A stretch of DNA of 64,000 bases, taken from contig CM054113.1 in assembly GCA_028673005.1 (NCBI GenBank), forward strand, positions 70,351,850 through 70,415,849. Reading direction: 5' to 3'. This DNA comes from Tanypteryx hageni. Its lineage: Eukaryota; Arthropoda; Insecta; Odonata; Petaluridae. The translations under genes and the position numbers were made by a program. Positions 1 through 11,400 of the stretch are shown piece after piece. The notes beneath the pieces were generated by a model. It saw nothing but the letters and a program-made list of their open reading frames with translations, was not told where the DNA came from and did no database searches. Positions within the stretch are counted from its first letter, which is position 1. Each line of letters begins with the position of its first letter.

Positions 1-422
1 CACACCTGTTCACACCTCCTATCTTCTGTTCACACACCGTTGAGGAAAAGCGATCATTCTCCAACGAAAAAGGATCGCCGCCTTAACTGGAGCTCCTCGC
101 TAGGGTCGGGATAGCAATTAACAGAGTAGCGCCCCCACCTCCTGGCAGCTCCTACGGTGAACCCATTTTCGATCGCCACTGATAGGTGTTTTAGCGTCCT
201 TAAGTCACGCGACCGCGTATCGCAAGGGATCGGAAAAATTTTGCTTAGAAAATTTCGTGTCATTTTAGTATCTCCCGCTTTCCCTTTTCACTCTGAACAA
301 GAAGGAAACATTCTCAAACAGAATGAACAACTTGAATTACGACAGTATATAGATACAAATACCTTAATGGGAAGGCGCCCGGGTGCATTGCACCCACTGA
401 ACCCCGGGTAGGCGCGCCCCTG
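1..422. mobile_element. Possible hAT-type terminal fragment (cut by window start)
   Basis: This block is clearly richer in G+C than the DNA that follows. Read on the minus strand it begins CAGGGGCGCGCC at 422, the form of a hAT terminal inverted repeat, with a short GC-rich hairpin-like stretch behind it (375-410). Open frames on both strands (54-263 minus, 157-411 plus) have no family I recognise. The other end lies outside, so neither the element type nor a target duplication can be confirmed. Confidence 0.35.
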
Positions 423-599
423 AATATATTCATACTACAGGATACAAAGCCGAAAGCCAAAAGATTCACGACAATCGAGAGTTTTTTACCCAAACAAGCT
501 GCAAGCGGAAAACGAAGAGAAATTAAAAGGACTTCCAAGCTGAAGTGTCTCTCCTGTAAGAAATCTTGGAGTGTGAGATCAAAATGTGTTGATGACTAG
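423..599 (+). other. Short unassigned open frame
   Basis: A 58-codon frame without a start codon ends at TAG 597-599. It is rich in Lys/Arg and has a CxxC pair near its end (LKCLSCKK). It is preceded by an acceptor-like TACTACAG at 433-440, but nothing links it to the laminin gene. It could be the edge of a transposon protein. Confidence 0.2.
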
Positions 600-2190
600 A
601 TTCACGACAGATTAAGGCATTTTTTTCACAACCACCAGCAAAAACTGAAATGTATATAATTCCATCATCATACTATTTATAAAAATAATTTAGTGTCTGA
701 GGCGGTGTCTGGTCAAGTATAAGTATATATCTATGACTCAGAAACTACATAATGTAGTGGAATGTGTCATTTTAACCGCAATAAAGAGTATAGGGTGGTT
801 TTTAAACTGATACATTTGATCAATTTATTTTTTTAAAATATTTTGTTTTCATTTTCCCCATTTAAAAACATGGAGATGAGTATAGATTATTTTTCATTTG
901 TACATTAAAATTACTATAAATCATCATACAAAATCAGCACTTAAACTTGAGGATGAAGAATATTATGAAGTTTTATTTTCTCATGTTTAAATTTCAAATA
1001 CAGATTGATTTTTTCTAAAATTGAGTTTTAAACTACAAAAACTCTAGTTCTCACATGCTGGTTTAGAAGAAATTACTCTATGCCACGGACCTAACACTCA
1101 TGCAATCTCACACACTCTCCAGATTCCTATTGTAAACTGAGCATTTTTGTTCAAAAAAGTTCATGAATAAATTGGCCAAAAAAGGTGAATGTGGGTTCTC
1201 AATTGCTGTCCAATCATGTTTGTAAAATTTTTTATTGAATAGGAAAAACTTTTGTTCCATGCAGAGTTTTGAAATCTTGGTCTATTCAATGGATATGTAG
1301 GGAAAAACACCTATATTAGTGAGTTACTCTTTGAGAAAATTGAGTATAATATTTATTGGGCTGTTAGAAATGAGACATGACATCAAAAGAAACTAACGCT
1401 TGGGAATCACTAAATATTAAATTTTTGGTATTTTCAATGAAATATTCAGCATTTTTTTGTAGGTTTTTAAATTCATCAACTATCCATTTAGAAAGGAGAT
1501 GTGTGGGAATCAATACATGACACAATAGGTCTCATAGAAATTCCCAGTTTCTGGATTTCAGGTAAACAATGTAATATTGAGATGGTAGGGTTTGAAACAG
1601 CAATCTTATAATGTTAGATCTCTTCTGAGTTTTGGGCAGTTTTTTATGGTGTCTTTGGTAGAAAAAAATCATTTTATTAAAGAGGATTTCTTGTGAGAAG
1701 TGAGTAAGATCTGTTTTCAAGTAATTGTTCAACTTTATCAAAATAATCATGCTGATTCATGACATGATGACAATGGAATTTCCTTTATTGGCTTTTAAAT
1801 AAAAAGTCTTTTAATTTTTGATGAGTTTGTAATCAGGACTGGGAAGGTGATTTATAGTGCTGTTTTTTATATTAAGTTCAAATTTTATTTTCCAAGCAGC
1901 TCTTAAATGATTTTTGATAGTATTTTTCAGGTTTTTAATGGATGATTCAATGCCTATAATATCATCCAAAGGAGGTTATTTGTGATGGAGGCAAAAGTTA
2001 AGTCCTTTACACAAGAGACTGAGTTCTTGTTTAGTGAATATTTCTTGGGACAAGTTATGGACAATATTGATGTCATCAAAGTGTTCCATGTGGTCGCTAA
2101 AAGATTTTATGTTTTGTGCATATGTGAGAAAAAAGTTCCTGGTATGTAGTAGTTTATCCTAAACTGGAGTGTACTTCCTTTTTATTATTT
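600..2190. other. Intronic AT-rich DNA, nothing recognised
   Basis: AT-rich sequence with no coding frame, no laminin-like cysteine pattern and no clear repeat boundary. It is probably intron upstream of the first visible laminin exon. Confidence 0.5.
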
Positions 2191-3480
2191 TTACTAGCAT
2201 AATTGCCCATCAAATATGATGGGTATGTGCAGTTTATGTATTAAAATTAAGGTACTTCCCATTCTTCCTCCCTTTCTGCCTTCCTCCCATTCACTTCCTT
2301 CCCTCTTCCCCTATTCTCTCTCTCCCCCTTCTATTCTCCATTGTATTTTCCCTCTCTCTTCTTTCTTCCAATTCTCCATCCTCTCTTCCTTTTCTTCACC
2401 CTCACTTCTCCCCGTCCTCCCTCATCGTCCCACCCATTCTCCTAAAATTTATTAGTTTTATTCAGAGGAAGTGCAATATATCCTCCCTCAAAATAGTGCC
2501 ACAAACAGACATTTATTTCTTTTATTACCACATCAACCCTAAAAAAACAAATCCCTATTAGCTCATTATATAAATTTCTGCCAAATTTCAATTTGCAATC
2601 TACATCCTTGATCGAGTTATTCGCGTTTTAATAGCTTGGCACTTAGACCAATGGACAGACAACATAGCCTTTTATTATTATTTTGTGGTTCTTTTAAACC
2701 TCTCTTTCTTCCCCTATTTTCCAAACCGTCCTCAAGTCCTCCATTTTTCTACCTAACTCCCGTAATCTATCACCCAATCCTTCACTCTATAAATTTTTTA
2801 CATGCTTGGTTTGTCCAGCACATTCCTCAGATTTTCATAACATTTTTGGTTCAATAATATTGAATTTAGCTCATTGTTATGATTTTTAGTCTTTTTGAAT
2901 AGTATTCCAGGTTTTTAGGTATTCCATCTTGTAAATAACGCAACGAATGTTGTTTACATCGATTGCTATGAAAATCATTTACCTATCCTTCTGTATTTCT
3001 CTTCTTCTTGTATTAAAAACCTTCAAAGCATGCTTAAGCCCATTAGGATTGAAATAAAAATAGGATTTTGATGTTTAACAATGTAATTGGTAGGCACGGC
3101 AACATCCCATTAAAATGGCAGAATTTCCCCAAAATATGTAAATTAAATGTTTAACCTGAGGGATATCGAATTGTAGGCAAAAAATATGAACAGAATAAGA
3201 AACGTTATAATTTTTCCTTTGGAATGATCCAGATCCAAAGGTTGTAGGTCAATTTTTTATAATTTTAATTTCCAAAAGAAGAAAAGTTTGTATGTCAAAA
3301 AGATAATTTTTACGTGTTATCTTATGAGGAATGTAAATCATCCCTGGAATTAAACCCTGGAGGTTTTTCATAAATTTTCCTTCATGATAGCATTTTTATA
3401 TCTGAATAGATTATCTCTGCCAAATTTCAAGTTTATATCTGCATATTTGATCGAGTTATTTGCATTTTAATAGCGTGACA
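2191..3480 (+). repeat. Interspersed repeat with pyrimidine-rich segment, family also at 6344, 14656 and 43810-44690
   Basis: It begins ACTAGCATAATTGCCCATC followed by a small hairpin (CCCATCA 2206-2212 with TGATGGG 2217-2223). A C/T-rich strand covers 2260-2450. The segment 3040-3300 matches the reverse complement of about 44041-44380 over several blocks (CCCATTAGGATT, CCCAAAATATG, AGAATAAGAAAC). No protein is encoded. The class of the element is unknown and its right end is only approximate. Confidence 0.5.
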
Positions 3481-4033
3481 TGGACCAACATAGTCTTTTA
3501 TTATAAGGGAAAGATGGTTATTCCATTTTACCCCTCGAGGCACTATAAGCTTGGTGGGCGAGGGTCTTGTGGCCCATTTTCAACATTTTGCAGCCCCCAT
3601 TGGGCCCATACTTTGAAATGTCCTGGTCTAACGACAGGCTCAGGCAAAATACTCCAAGATCAGATGCTCAGGGAGGGGGAGACCGATGCTCACATAATTC
3701 TTAAAAAATTTTTATTCTATAAAATGCCTTTAATCTGATAATTTTATAACAAATAGTTCGTGAAAAACAAAAGTTTACTAGGATATATGTAAAAATTATT
3801 TTGCGACCTGACATCATCTCCTTCTGTGGGACCATCCATGCATACATTTCAATCTGGCGGATAGTGGTTAACCTATAAACTACATAGTTTAGCTTTTACA
3901 TAGCATTAAAGAGCACATTAGACAGTAAAGTACAAAATTAATACATCATGCCAATAAATTAGAAAACTTATATATAATAAAAATTAAGTGTAGAATTTAC
4001 TTACAATTTATTATCTTTGAGGTATGACTGATT
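3481..4033. other. Unassigned intronic DNA
   Basis: Moderately GC-rich around 3530-3690, otherwise AT-rich. No convincing gene or repeat boundary seen. Confidence 0.4.
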
Positions 4034-6105
4034 TTAATTTGATGAGGAGTGGATTGTTTGTTTGAATGCCCAGCCAATTCGCCTCTCTTACAGCACAAAT
4101 GGGTATCTCAGAGGTAGTGCAATGAATAACCGGGGAGGGAGGAGGGAAACCCGGTGCCGGCATTTGCCTGCTCTTACGAAGAACACCAGGGGGGCCAACG
4201 GCTTAACGTGCCTTCCGAAGGACGGAACAGCTGAATTTGCGCGGTCTCCACAAACCACACAAACAGGGGGCCGGGTGACCTTGGAAAAATCCTACTTGCG
4301 CAGGATTCGTACCCGATGACTTTTTCAAGCATCAGGCGAGTAGCAGCCAGCGTCCTAACCACTACACCACCGGCACCCCGAGGAGTGGATTGAAGCCTTC
4401 TTAGAGGACTCTTCTTCATAGTCACTCACTGTAATGGGATCATCAGGGTCATCTGTTGCAACAGGAACTTCTTCAACAGCAGAGGTGGATGGGGCAGCAG
4501 AGATGGATGGCACTGATTCCTCTTCTTTAATTTTGGTGAAATAGGACATCAAAGAACTCTGCACAGCTGCCTTCTTTTTCTCATGATAAATCCCCTTGTA
4601 GCATGCCAAAACATCTGATATGACCCTTGAGACTGATGCAAATCTTGCAGTGTTTGGATTCTGTCTTTCAAAGAGCTCAAGTGCTTCATCAATTTTCTGG
4701 AAACCCTCCGCCATTAATTTGGTGGTGAATTGTTTCTCTTCTGGAATCTCAGGCAATTCCTCTTAAAATTATTTGTCTATTTCCCTCTGCTTCTCACTCT
4801 CAAGCTTAATTAGGTCCTTATTAGATAGATCCTCACAATGAGAATTCAGCAGATCAGTAACATCATCTTCCTTCAATTGTAGCTCTAACTGCTTTCCCAT
4901 TTCTATGATACTGTGTGTTAGTGGTTTTTTTTAAGGCTCTCCTCAAACCAAGTAAAATCCTTGAAAAATGGTGAATGCAGTTTTTTCCAGGTAGAATTCA
5001 TTGTTGTGTTCTTTACCTTTTGCCAAGAGAGTTCAACGTTGATGACTGAAGCATAAATATTAAAATCCTTCCAGAATTCCTTCTGAGTTTTAGGGTGGTC
5101 CTGTTCAGTGAATTTCACTGCCTGAGAGAAGGTCTTATGAATGTGGAGGGTTTTGAATGAGCATATTACACCTTGATCCATCGGCTGTAACATGGAAGTT
5201 GTGTTGGGAGGAAGAAACACAACTTTAACATCAGGATAAAATTCATCTAAATGAGGCAGATGTCCAGGAGCACTAGCAACATTTTGAAAGGAATTCCCTT
5301 CTTTGCACAATAAAGCTTTACTTCAGGCACAAAGTGTTTGTAGAACCATCCTTTGGAATTTTCTAGAGTAATCCAAGCCTTTCTATTTGACATCCAATTT
5401 ATTTGAAAAGATGCTTTAGTTACATTTTTCAATGCAGGAAGGGTTTCTGAATGATAAACGAGAAGTGGTGTGAGTTTGACATCTCCTGCTGCATTACCAC
5501 CCAGTAACAGAGTTAGGCAATCTGTAGCAGCTTTAAAGCCTGGCATGCATTTTTTGTCTTTGACTATGCAAGTTCTTTCAGGCATTTTTTTCCAAAATAG
5601 TCCAGTTTCATCAACATTAAATACTTAATAAGTGCTATAAATTTCCATCTTCACAATTTTGGAAAATATTTTCACGAATTCTGCTGCTGCTTTTTCATCA
5701 GCACTAGCTGCTTCAGCAGTTACTTTTATGCTATGCAATCAAGCCCTGGCTCTAAACCACATAAACTACCCATGGCTTGCTTGGAATGGCAGTGCATCAC
5801 CCACATATTTATTTACTCTTTTTTAAATGCTCATACAGACTCGTAGCTTTCTCTTGATTAAGGCTTAGGCTAAGAGGAATATGGCATTGGTTCTGATCTT
5901 CTATCCAAGTAACCAACAAACTTTCCATTCTTTCAATAGCACCACTTCTTTTTTTAGTAATAATTGTCGAGTGCATTGGTGTGGAAGCTTTTATATGTTC
6001 CAAAATTCTTTGTTTTCTTTTAATAATTATTTCAATCAGGACCAGCGTGATATCTTTGGAAATCCCTATGAAAGTACGATTTTTGGGGCTCCTATGCAAA
6101 TACTA
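4034..6105 (-). mobile_element. Tigger (TIGD1-like, pogo superfamily) DNA transposon, transposase broken
   Basis: Read on the minus strand: 6099-5809 holds the N-terminal helix-turn-helix region (ending near EKATSLYEHLKKSK). At 5617-5585 FNVDETGLFW carries the first catalytic Asp, followed by DCLTLLLGGNAAGD. At 5310-4918 LPPNTTSMLQPMDQGVI carries the third catalytic Asp. At 4756-4393 is an acidic C-terminal tail. Frameshifts and stops separate these blocks, and the second catalytic Asp region is damaged near 5260-5285. The C-terminal end is split by a SINE; without it a stop follows at about 4034. Terminal repeats were not located, so the ends are approximate. Dead copy. Confidence 0.85.
4057..4379 (-). 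mobile_element. tRNA-derived SINE inserted in the Tigger element
   Basis: The 323-bp unit is flanked by a 13-bp duplication GAGGAGTGGATTG at 4044-4056 and 4380-4392. On the minus strand it begins with a tRNA-like head: an A-box-like TGGTGTAGTGGTTAGGACGC, then about 40 bp on a B-box-like GGTACGAATCC. It ends in CAAACAAA repeats beside the duplication. It is GC-rich compared with its surroundings. Polymerase III promoter boxes and target duplications are the known marks of SINEs. Confidence 0.85.
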
Positions 6106-7199
6106 TTTTGGGGGCCCCCCTTCTTTTTCTACAAGGTGTTCCAACAATAGCTGTCATGTGACCTGGACTTGTGAGACATCAGGGACAGGGGACTCTTTTT
6201 CTAGAATTGGCACTCTCTATTCCATATGAATTTAGTGATATGTTTATTTCTGTGAGATGGAGGGAGATGGATGGAAATGCCTTAGGTGGTGAATTTTTGC
6301 CCTACGGTCCTTGTTACAACTTTTAATGATATATGACTAGTAAAATGTTAAATTAACTAGTGTAATTGCCCGTCAAAATAATGGTAGTATTTTAATCATG
6401 TCTATTTGAAGTAGTATTTCTTTTGTAAAACCTGTCGTTAACGGAAAACAGATATTAAATTTACATGAAATTTGGAGCTAAAAGAACGCTATTGTTCTTA
6501 TGAATTTCATTTTACAAATGAAACCATTAACCTGATAAATAATAGCTAGATAGATGCTGAATTTACAAAGAAATAGCAGAATACTATCGATGCTTCTTCG
6601 CTGAAAGGCTTAGCAAAACTAAGAGCAAGGAAATTTTAACCCTAGTGTTCAAAGCGTCTCAGAACGTCTGAATCTGAATCTTCCTCTGCTGCCTAAAATA
6701 TTTCAGAATGTCTGAACCTGGATGTTTCCAGTTTTTCTCTATGACACATCACTTGAAAAAAGGAAAATGTAAAAATTGACATCACATAATTGCTACCTCA
6801 CTTTACAGCAGAGAATTTAGTTTATGGCCATAAGATACTGATTTTCGTATTTGCATCTGATCCCTTAACACAGCCCATTTATCTGTATTAATGTGTATAA
6901 ATATACTGTGCCAGTTATTGATGATGACAATGAGTTATAGTCTAAACAAAATTTGGGGTCCCCTCTCCTGGGGAGGCCCTATGTGCAGCATACTCTGCAT
7001 GTTCCATCATGCTGGCCCTGATTCCAATAGTGGAGCAATTGAGGCTGAGAGTATTGCCAATGCATTATGGAGTTTCACCTTGTTCATGCCTTTAAATGAT
7101 ATCCACTTTCATTTCAAAATCGATTGATTTTTTTTCTAGAATTCGATGTCTTTGTCACTTTTCTTTTTTCAGCCATTTTGAAGGGATATTAATACTCAA
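6106..7199. repeat. Intronic DNA with a copy of the ACTAGTGTAATTGCCC repeat from 6344
   Basis: At 6355-6375 the sequence ACTAGTGTAATTGCCCGTC repeats the head of the element at 2194 and the arms of the palindrome at 50817. The rest is AT-rich with no coding frame. The right end of the repeat cannot be placed. Confidence 0.35.
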
Positions 7200-7341
7200 A
7201 ATAACCAAAACACACTGAGCAAAAGTTGGATGAAGCTATCACAAGCAAGACCAAGAAGCTACTGAGATAGAATAACCAAAACACATAGAGCAAAATTTGG
7301 ATGAAGCCACCACAAGCAAGACTGTAAGGCTACTGAGATAG
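7200..7341 (+). repeat. Two tandem copies of a 71-bp unit
   Basis: Copy 1 (7200-7270) and copy 2 (7271-7341) both run from AATAACCAAAACACA to CTACTGAGATAG and differ at only a few positions. Local duplication; no coding meaning seen. Confidence 0.85.
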
Positions 7342-8229
7342 ATTTATTGATGATTCACCATAAGCATTTACATTTGTTTACATATACATAGGAACCCTGC
7401 AATCTGCCATAAGCATGTGGCAGGGGAGAGAATCATGAGTCATTTCCATACACCTCAGTGTCAGCAGTTTGTTCATATGTTCAGAGCACGTTCGCTATCT
7501 AGCAGTTCATATGTTGTTTGTATGTATGAGTTGAGGACTGACTGTACTTCATTCCATCCCATGTACAATGTTTCTACACAATATGCATTCGGTCACCTTG
7601 ACTTCTTGGATTTTGCTTATGTTTTTAAATTTTAAACAGTTTGAGTGATAATTTTGATTTAGTATAAAATATACAACTCCTCGAACAACTCCCAAAACGC
7701 CAACAAAATCAATCTAAAAGTCTACTCCTAAATCTCAGACTACATCCCTTTTTTAATTCCCCTTACCTCCTGCCAATAGTTTTTTTTTCTCTGCTATAAC
7801 TACTCATCAACTATTGCAAGCAAGTGGAAAATATGATTTCACACAAGATATTATTTATTAGTATCAATTAATATTTATGATGTTTCTATGTTCTAATTTG
7901 TTTATATGTCAACATTTAGTATTTGTTACTTTATAAACTCAGTGATACAATATTCCTGCTAAATTTTGGGTGAAAAATACATGAACTTGGAGGGTAATGC
8001 ACTTACATTTATAACATGTATTTATGTGGCAAATTGTGGTCTGCTTAATGTTCATCCGCTTAACATATGTGTTTTTGAGATTATAACCTGTATGTTATGT
8101 GCACACTGCCTAAATATTTTATGTATATGTATGATGATTGCATAACTTTTAAATGCAGGCAGGCTTTTCATTCAAAATTTGGTCATATTTAAAAAAATAA
8201 ACAACTGTCAAACGATATTCTTTCTTCAG
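7342..8229. other. Intron upstream of LanA exon 1 of the window
   Basis: AT-rich, with no gene or repeat recognised. It ends in the acceptor TTTCTTCAG at 8221-8229. Confidence 0.5.
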
Positions 8230-8439
8230 CTTGCAACTGTTTTGGGCACAGTGATGAATGTGAATACGATCCTGAGGTTGATGAAAAGAAACTTTCTTTG
8301 GATATACATGGAGAATATGATGGAGGAGGTGTTTGTAAAAACTGCAGAGACTACACTGAAGGAATCAATTGTGATAGGTGCAAGCCTGGTTTCTTCCGTC
8401 CTTTTGGAAGACTTCTCAATGCAACAGATGTGTGCGAGC
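8230..8439 (+). CDS. LanA: LanA exon 1 (in window): LE2-type repeat
   Basis: Acceptor TTCTTCAG, donor C|GTAAGT, phase 1-1. It encodes one LE repeat starting [17 protein letters not shown] with the long insert and GGGVC typical of the second LE repeat of alpha chains (loop [15 protein letters not shown]). The LN domain and first LE repeat must therefore lie upstream of the window. Confidence 0.93.
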
Positions 8440-11400
8440 GTAAGTATGAAAAATCATTCATTTTTATAACACGAATCTCTACACAAAACTACCTTTGCAA
8501 ATGTGGCCATTCCGTAAATAACCTCTTTTAAATGGCAACATGCTTAAGAAGTAGTGAAATATGACATACAATAATATGCAAAAAATTTTAAATTATTATA
8601 AACCACATAGAAAATTGATTCTTTTTATTAACATAACAACCTAACATTCTAGCAAATTAATGCTTGTTTAAAATTTGTATAACTATATTTTTTAACAGAA
8701 AATAAAAAATAATAATTTTTCATTTTAGCCTGCCAGTGTGATTTCTTTTATTCTACGAGTAACTGTGCTGAAGGAACTGGGCAGTGTGAATGTAAGCCAG
8801 AGTTCACACCACCCAATTGTGACAGCTGTAGCTTCGGTTATTTTGGCTACCCAGATTGTCGACCATGTGATTGTCATTTAAATGGTACCAGAGGTTTTCA
8901 CTGTGAAGCAACTGGGGGTCAGTGCCCATGCAAACAAAATTATGCTGGGAAGTTCTGTGATTCTTGTGCTGAAGGATTTTATAATTTCTCTCTGTGTTTG
9001 TGTAAGTAATTTCTTTTGTCAATTATTCTTTTAGAATTTATTCTAGGTTGGCATAATGTGAGGGTCTACCTTTCAATTTGAAGGATGATGCAAATTCCCA
9101 TTTAAATTTTATTTCAGCTTGCAAGTGCAACCCATTAGGCGCTTTATCTGATAGCTGTGATAAGGACTCTGGAAAATGTGCATGTAAAAGCAACTTTGGA
9201 GGAAGATCTTGTGATACTTGTCAAAATGGATATTATAATTACCCTGAATGCACATGTAAGTCCTAATATCTTTACTATGAGCATAATTGATTTCTTTGGT
9301 ACACTCTCTATTCTTTTTAAAATTGCCAATTAATATGGGGTCGTTCAAGCCAATTATTTCATGAATAAGATGAAATAAATTGTGAATGTGAACTTTTATG
9401 AAACATAGGCAACAATATTACATTTATTAATTATAATTGTTGCTGCTCCTTATGTTATCACTGACTAAAAAGATCAGAATTTACAATAAGTAGATTTTGA
9501 TAGTAAAAAATTACAAAGCTTAGGATAACCATAAGTAAAATCAATAAGTAATTTTGACTTTTCAGTTAGCAGTTCTAATTGGGTTATAACATGTACCCTT
9601 ATTAAACAAATTGATTCATTTGTTTTGTTATCTATTTAAGATTGCAACTGTGATGCAAGAGGCACACTGCCTGGAGTATGTAGCAAGGACACAGGAGAAT
9701 GTTCGTGTCGAGAAGGGTATGGAGGGCCTCGCTGTGACCAGTGTCTGCCAGGATATTATGGATATCCTGACTGCCGCCCATGCGATTGTAGCACTCAAGG
9801 GAGTGCCTCATCTGTTTGTGATGCCTCAGGACGTTGCCCCTGTTTACCCAACTTTGCAGGAAGAACTTGTCATCAATGCAGCCCTGGTTACTTTCAGTAC
9901 CCTGAATGCTTGGGTATGAGTTTGAAAGTGATTGTTAAATACATTTAGAGAATAATTAGATTCTAAAGTTATATGTTTAAATGAGTTTATCATCATAACT
10001 TCTTCTAAATATTGTCAATAATATGTCTTGTAAGAATTGTATTTTAGTGAAGCTTGTTGAATTAAACCACATTATAGTTTTTAAAGTTACCTGTATGAGC
10101 TCCGATGCTGTATGTAATGTATTTGATCAATTGTTATATATCATATTTCATGCTGAAGATTTCTTCATTTAATTTTTCTTAATATCCTTTTAGAGAATGT
10201 TGAATAAATTTTCTACAGCTAAGTATTACAAAACTATAAATATTTTTATTATTTCTGGCAATAAAAATTACTTAATTAAAACCAAAATTTCTGTGTGCTG
10301 TAGAATTTTAAACTATTGATTTAAAATTCTGATAGCTACCATTTTATTACAAATAACATTTTTCAGCTTGCAACTGTGACTCTCAGGGATCAATTGGAAT
10401 TTCTTGTGACAATGAAGGAAGATGCCAATGCAAGCATAATTATGATGGCATCCATTGTGACACATGTAAAGAAGGATTTTATAATTTTCCCATCTGTGAA
10501 GGTATTGTTCCTTACAACTATTTCTTATTGGCAATACAATGAAAACTTGAAAATGAATCATCATTTTAAAAATATATGGATAATAAATATACTTAAATTT
10601 CTACAAATTCATTGTGGGTGAAGTCTGTATTATAAACAATTTATGTATTTTTATGCTTTCTTTCAAAGAGTGCAACTGTGATCCATCTGGTGTGATTGAG
10701 TCTTTTACTGGCTGTGGATCTTTACCTCCTGGAGAGTTGTGCCAATGCAAAGAAAATGTGCAGGGAAGAATATGTAATGAGTGCAGACCACTTTATTGGA
10801 ACCTTCAAGCTTCTAACCCAACTGGATGTGAAGGTTATGGAAAAGATAACTTAGTTAATTCTTAAGCTAATTTAATGTGTTCTTCAATGATTCCTTGAGA
10901 AAGCATTGCTTCTCAGGATTTTTATGAGATTTAGTTTTAACAATACGATGGAATAATATGGAGGCTTAAGTGATTCAATTGTGCATGAATACATTTTGAG
11001 AAGTGATGGTCCTTTGCTTTTAAACATTATCTCAATATTAATTGAACATAAAATCTAAATTGCATTGCATATATAAATATGAAAACAACAAAAAAATAAT
11101 TGTATACTCTAAGTGCAAAAACACGTCAAATATTCATACTACCTCCAGATTTAAGATAAAATTTGTGCCTATTTCAATTATTTTGTCAGCAGCATTTCTT
11201 TCATTAACTTGCTTTTCTTTATTCTTTTTATTTTCATGAGATTTCTTCCAAATCACTATTAGTTGAAATAGCTGAAAATATATTTTTTCTGCATCATGCA
11301 TGCCTTATACAGTAAAAATTCTTTTTAACATAATGGAAATGCAGTTTTTATGAAATGAAAGTCACTGGTTGCAAAGAGCTAAAAAACATTCATTGATATG

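Noticed and set aside
1..8229. An upstream LanA exon for LE1 or the LN domain
   Set aside because: I looked for the cysteine pattern and splice sites on both strands and found none; these exons must lie before the window.
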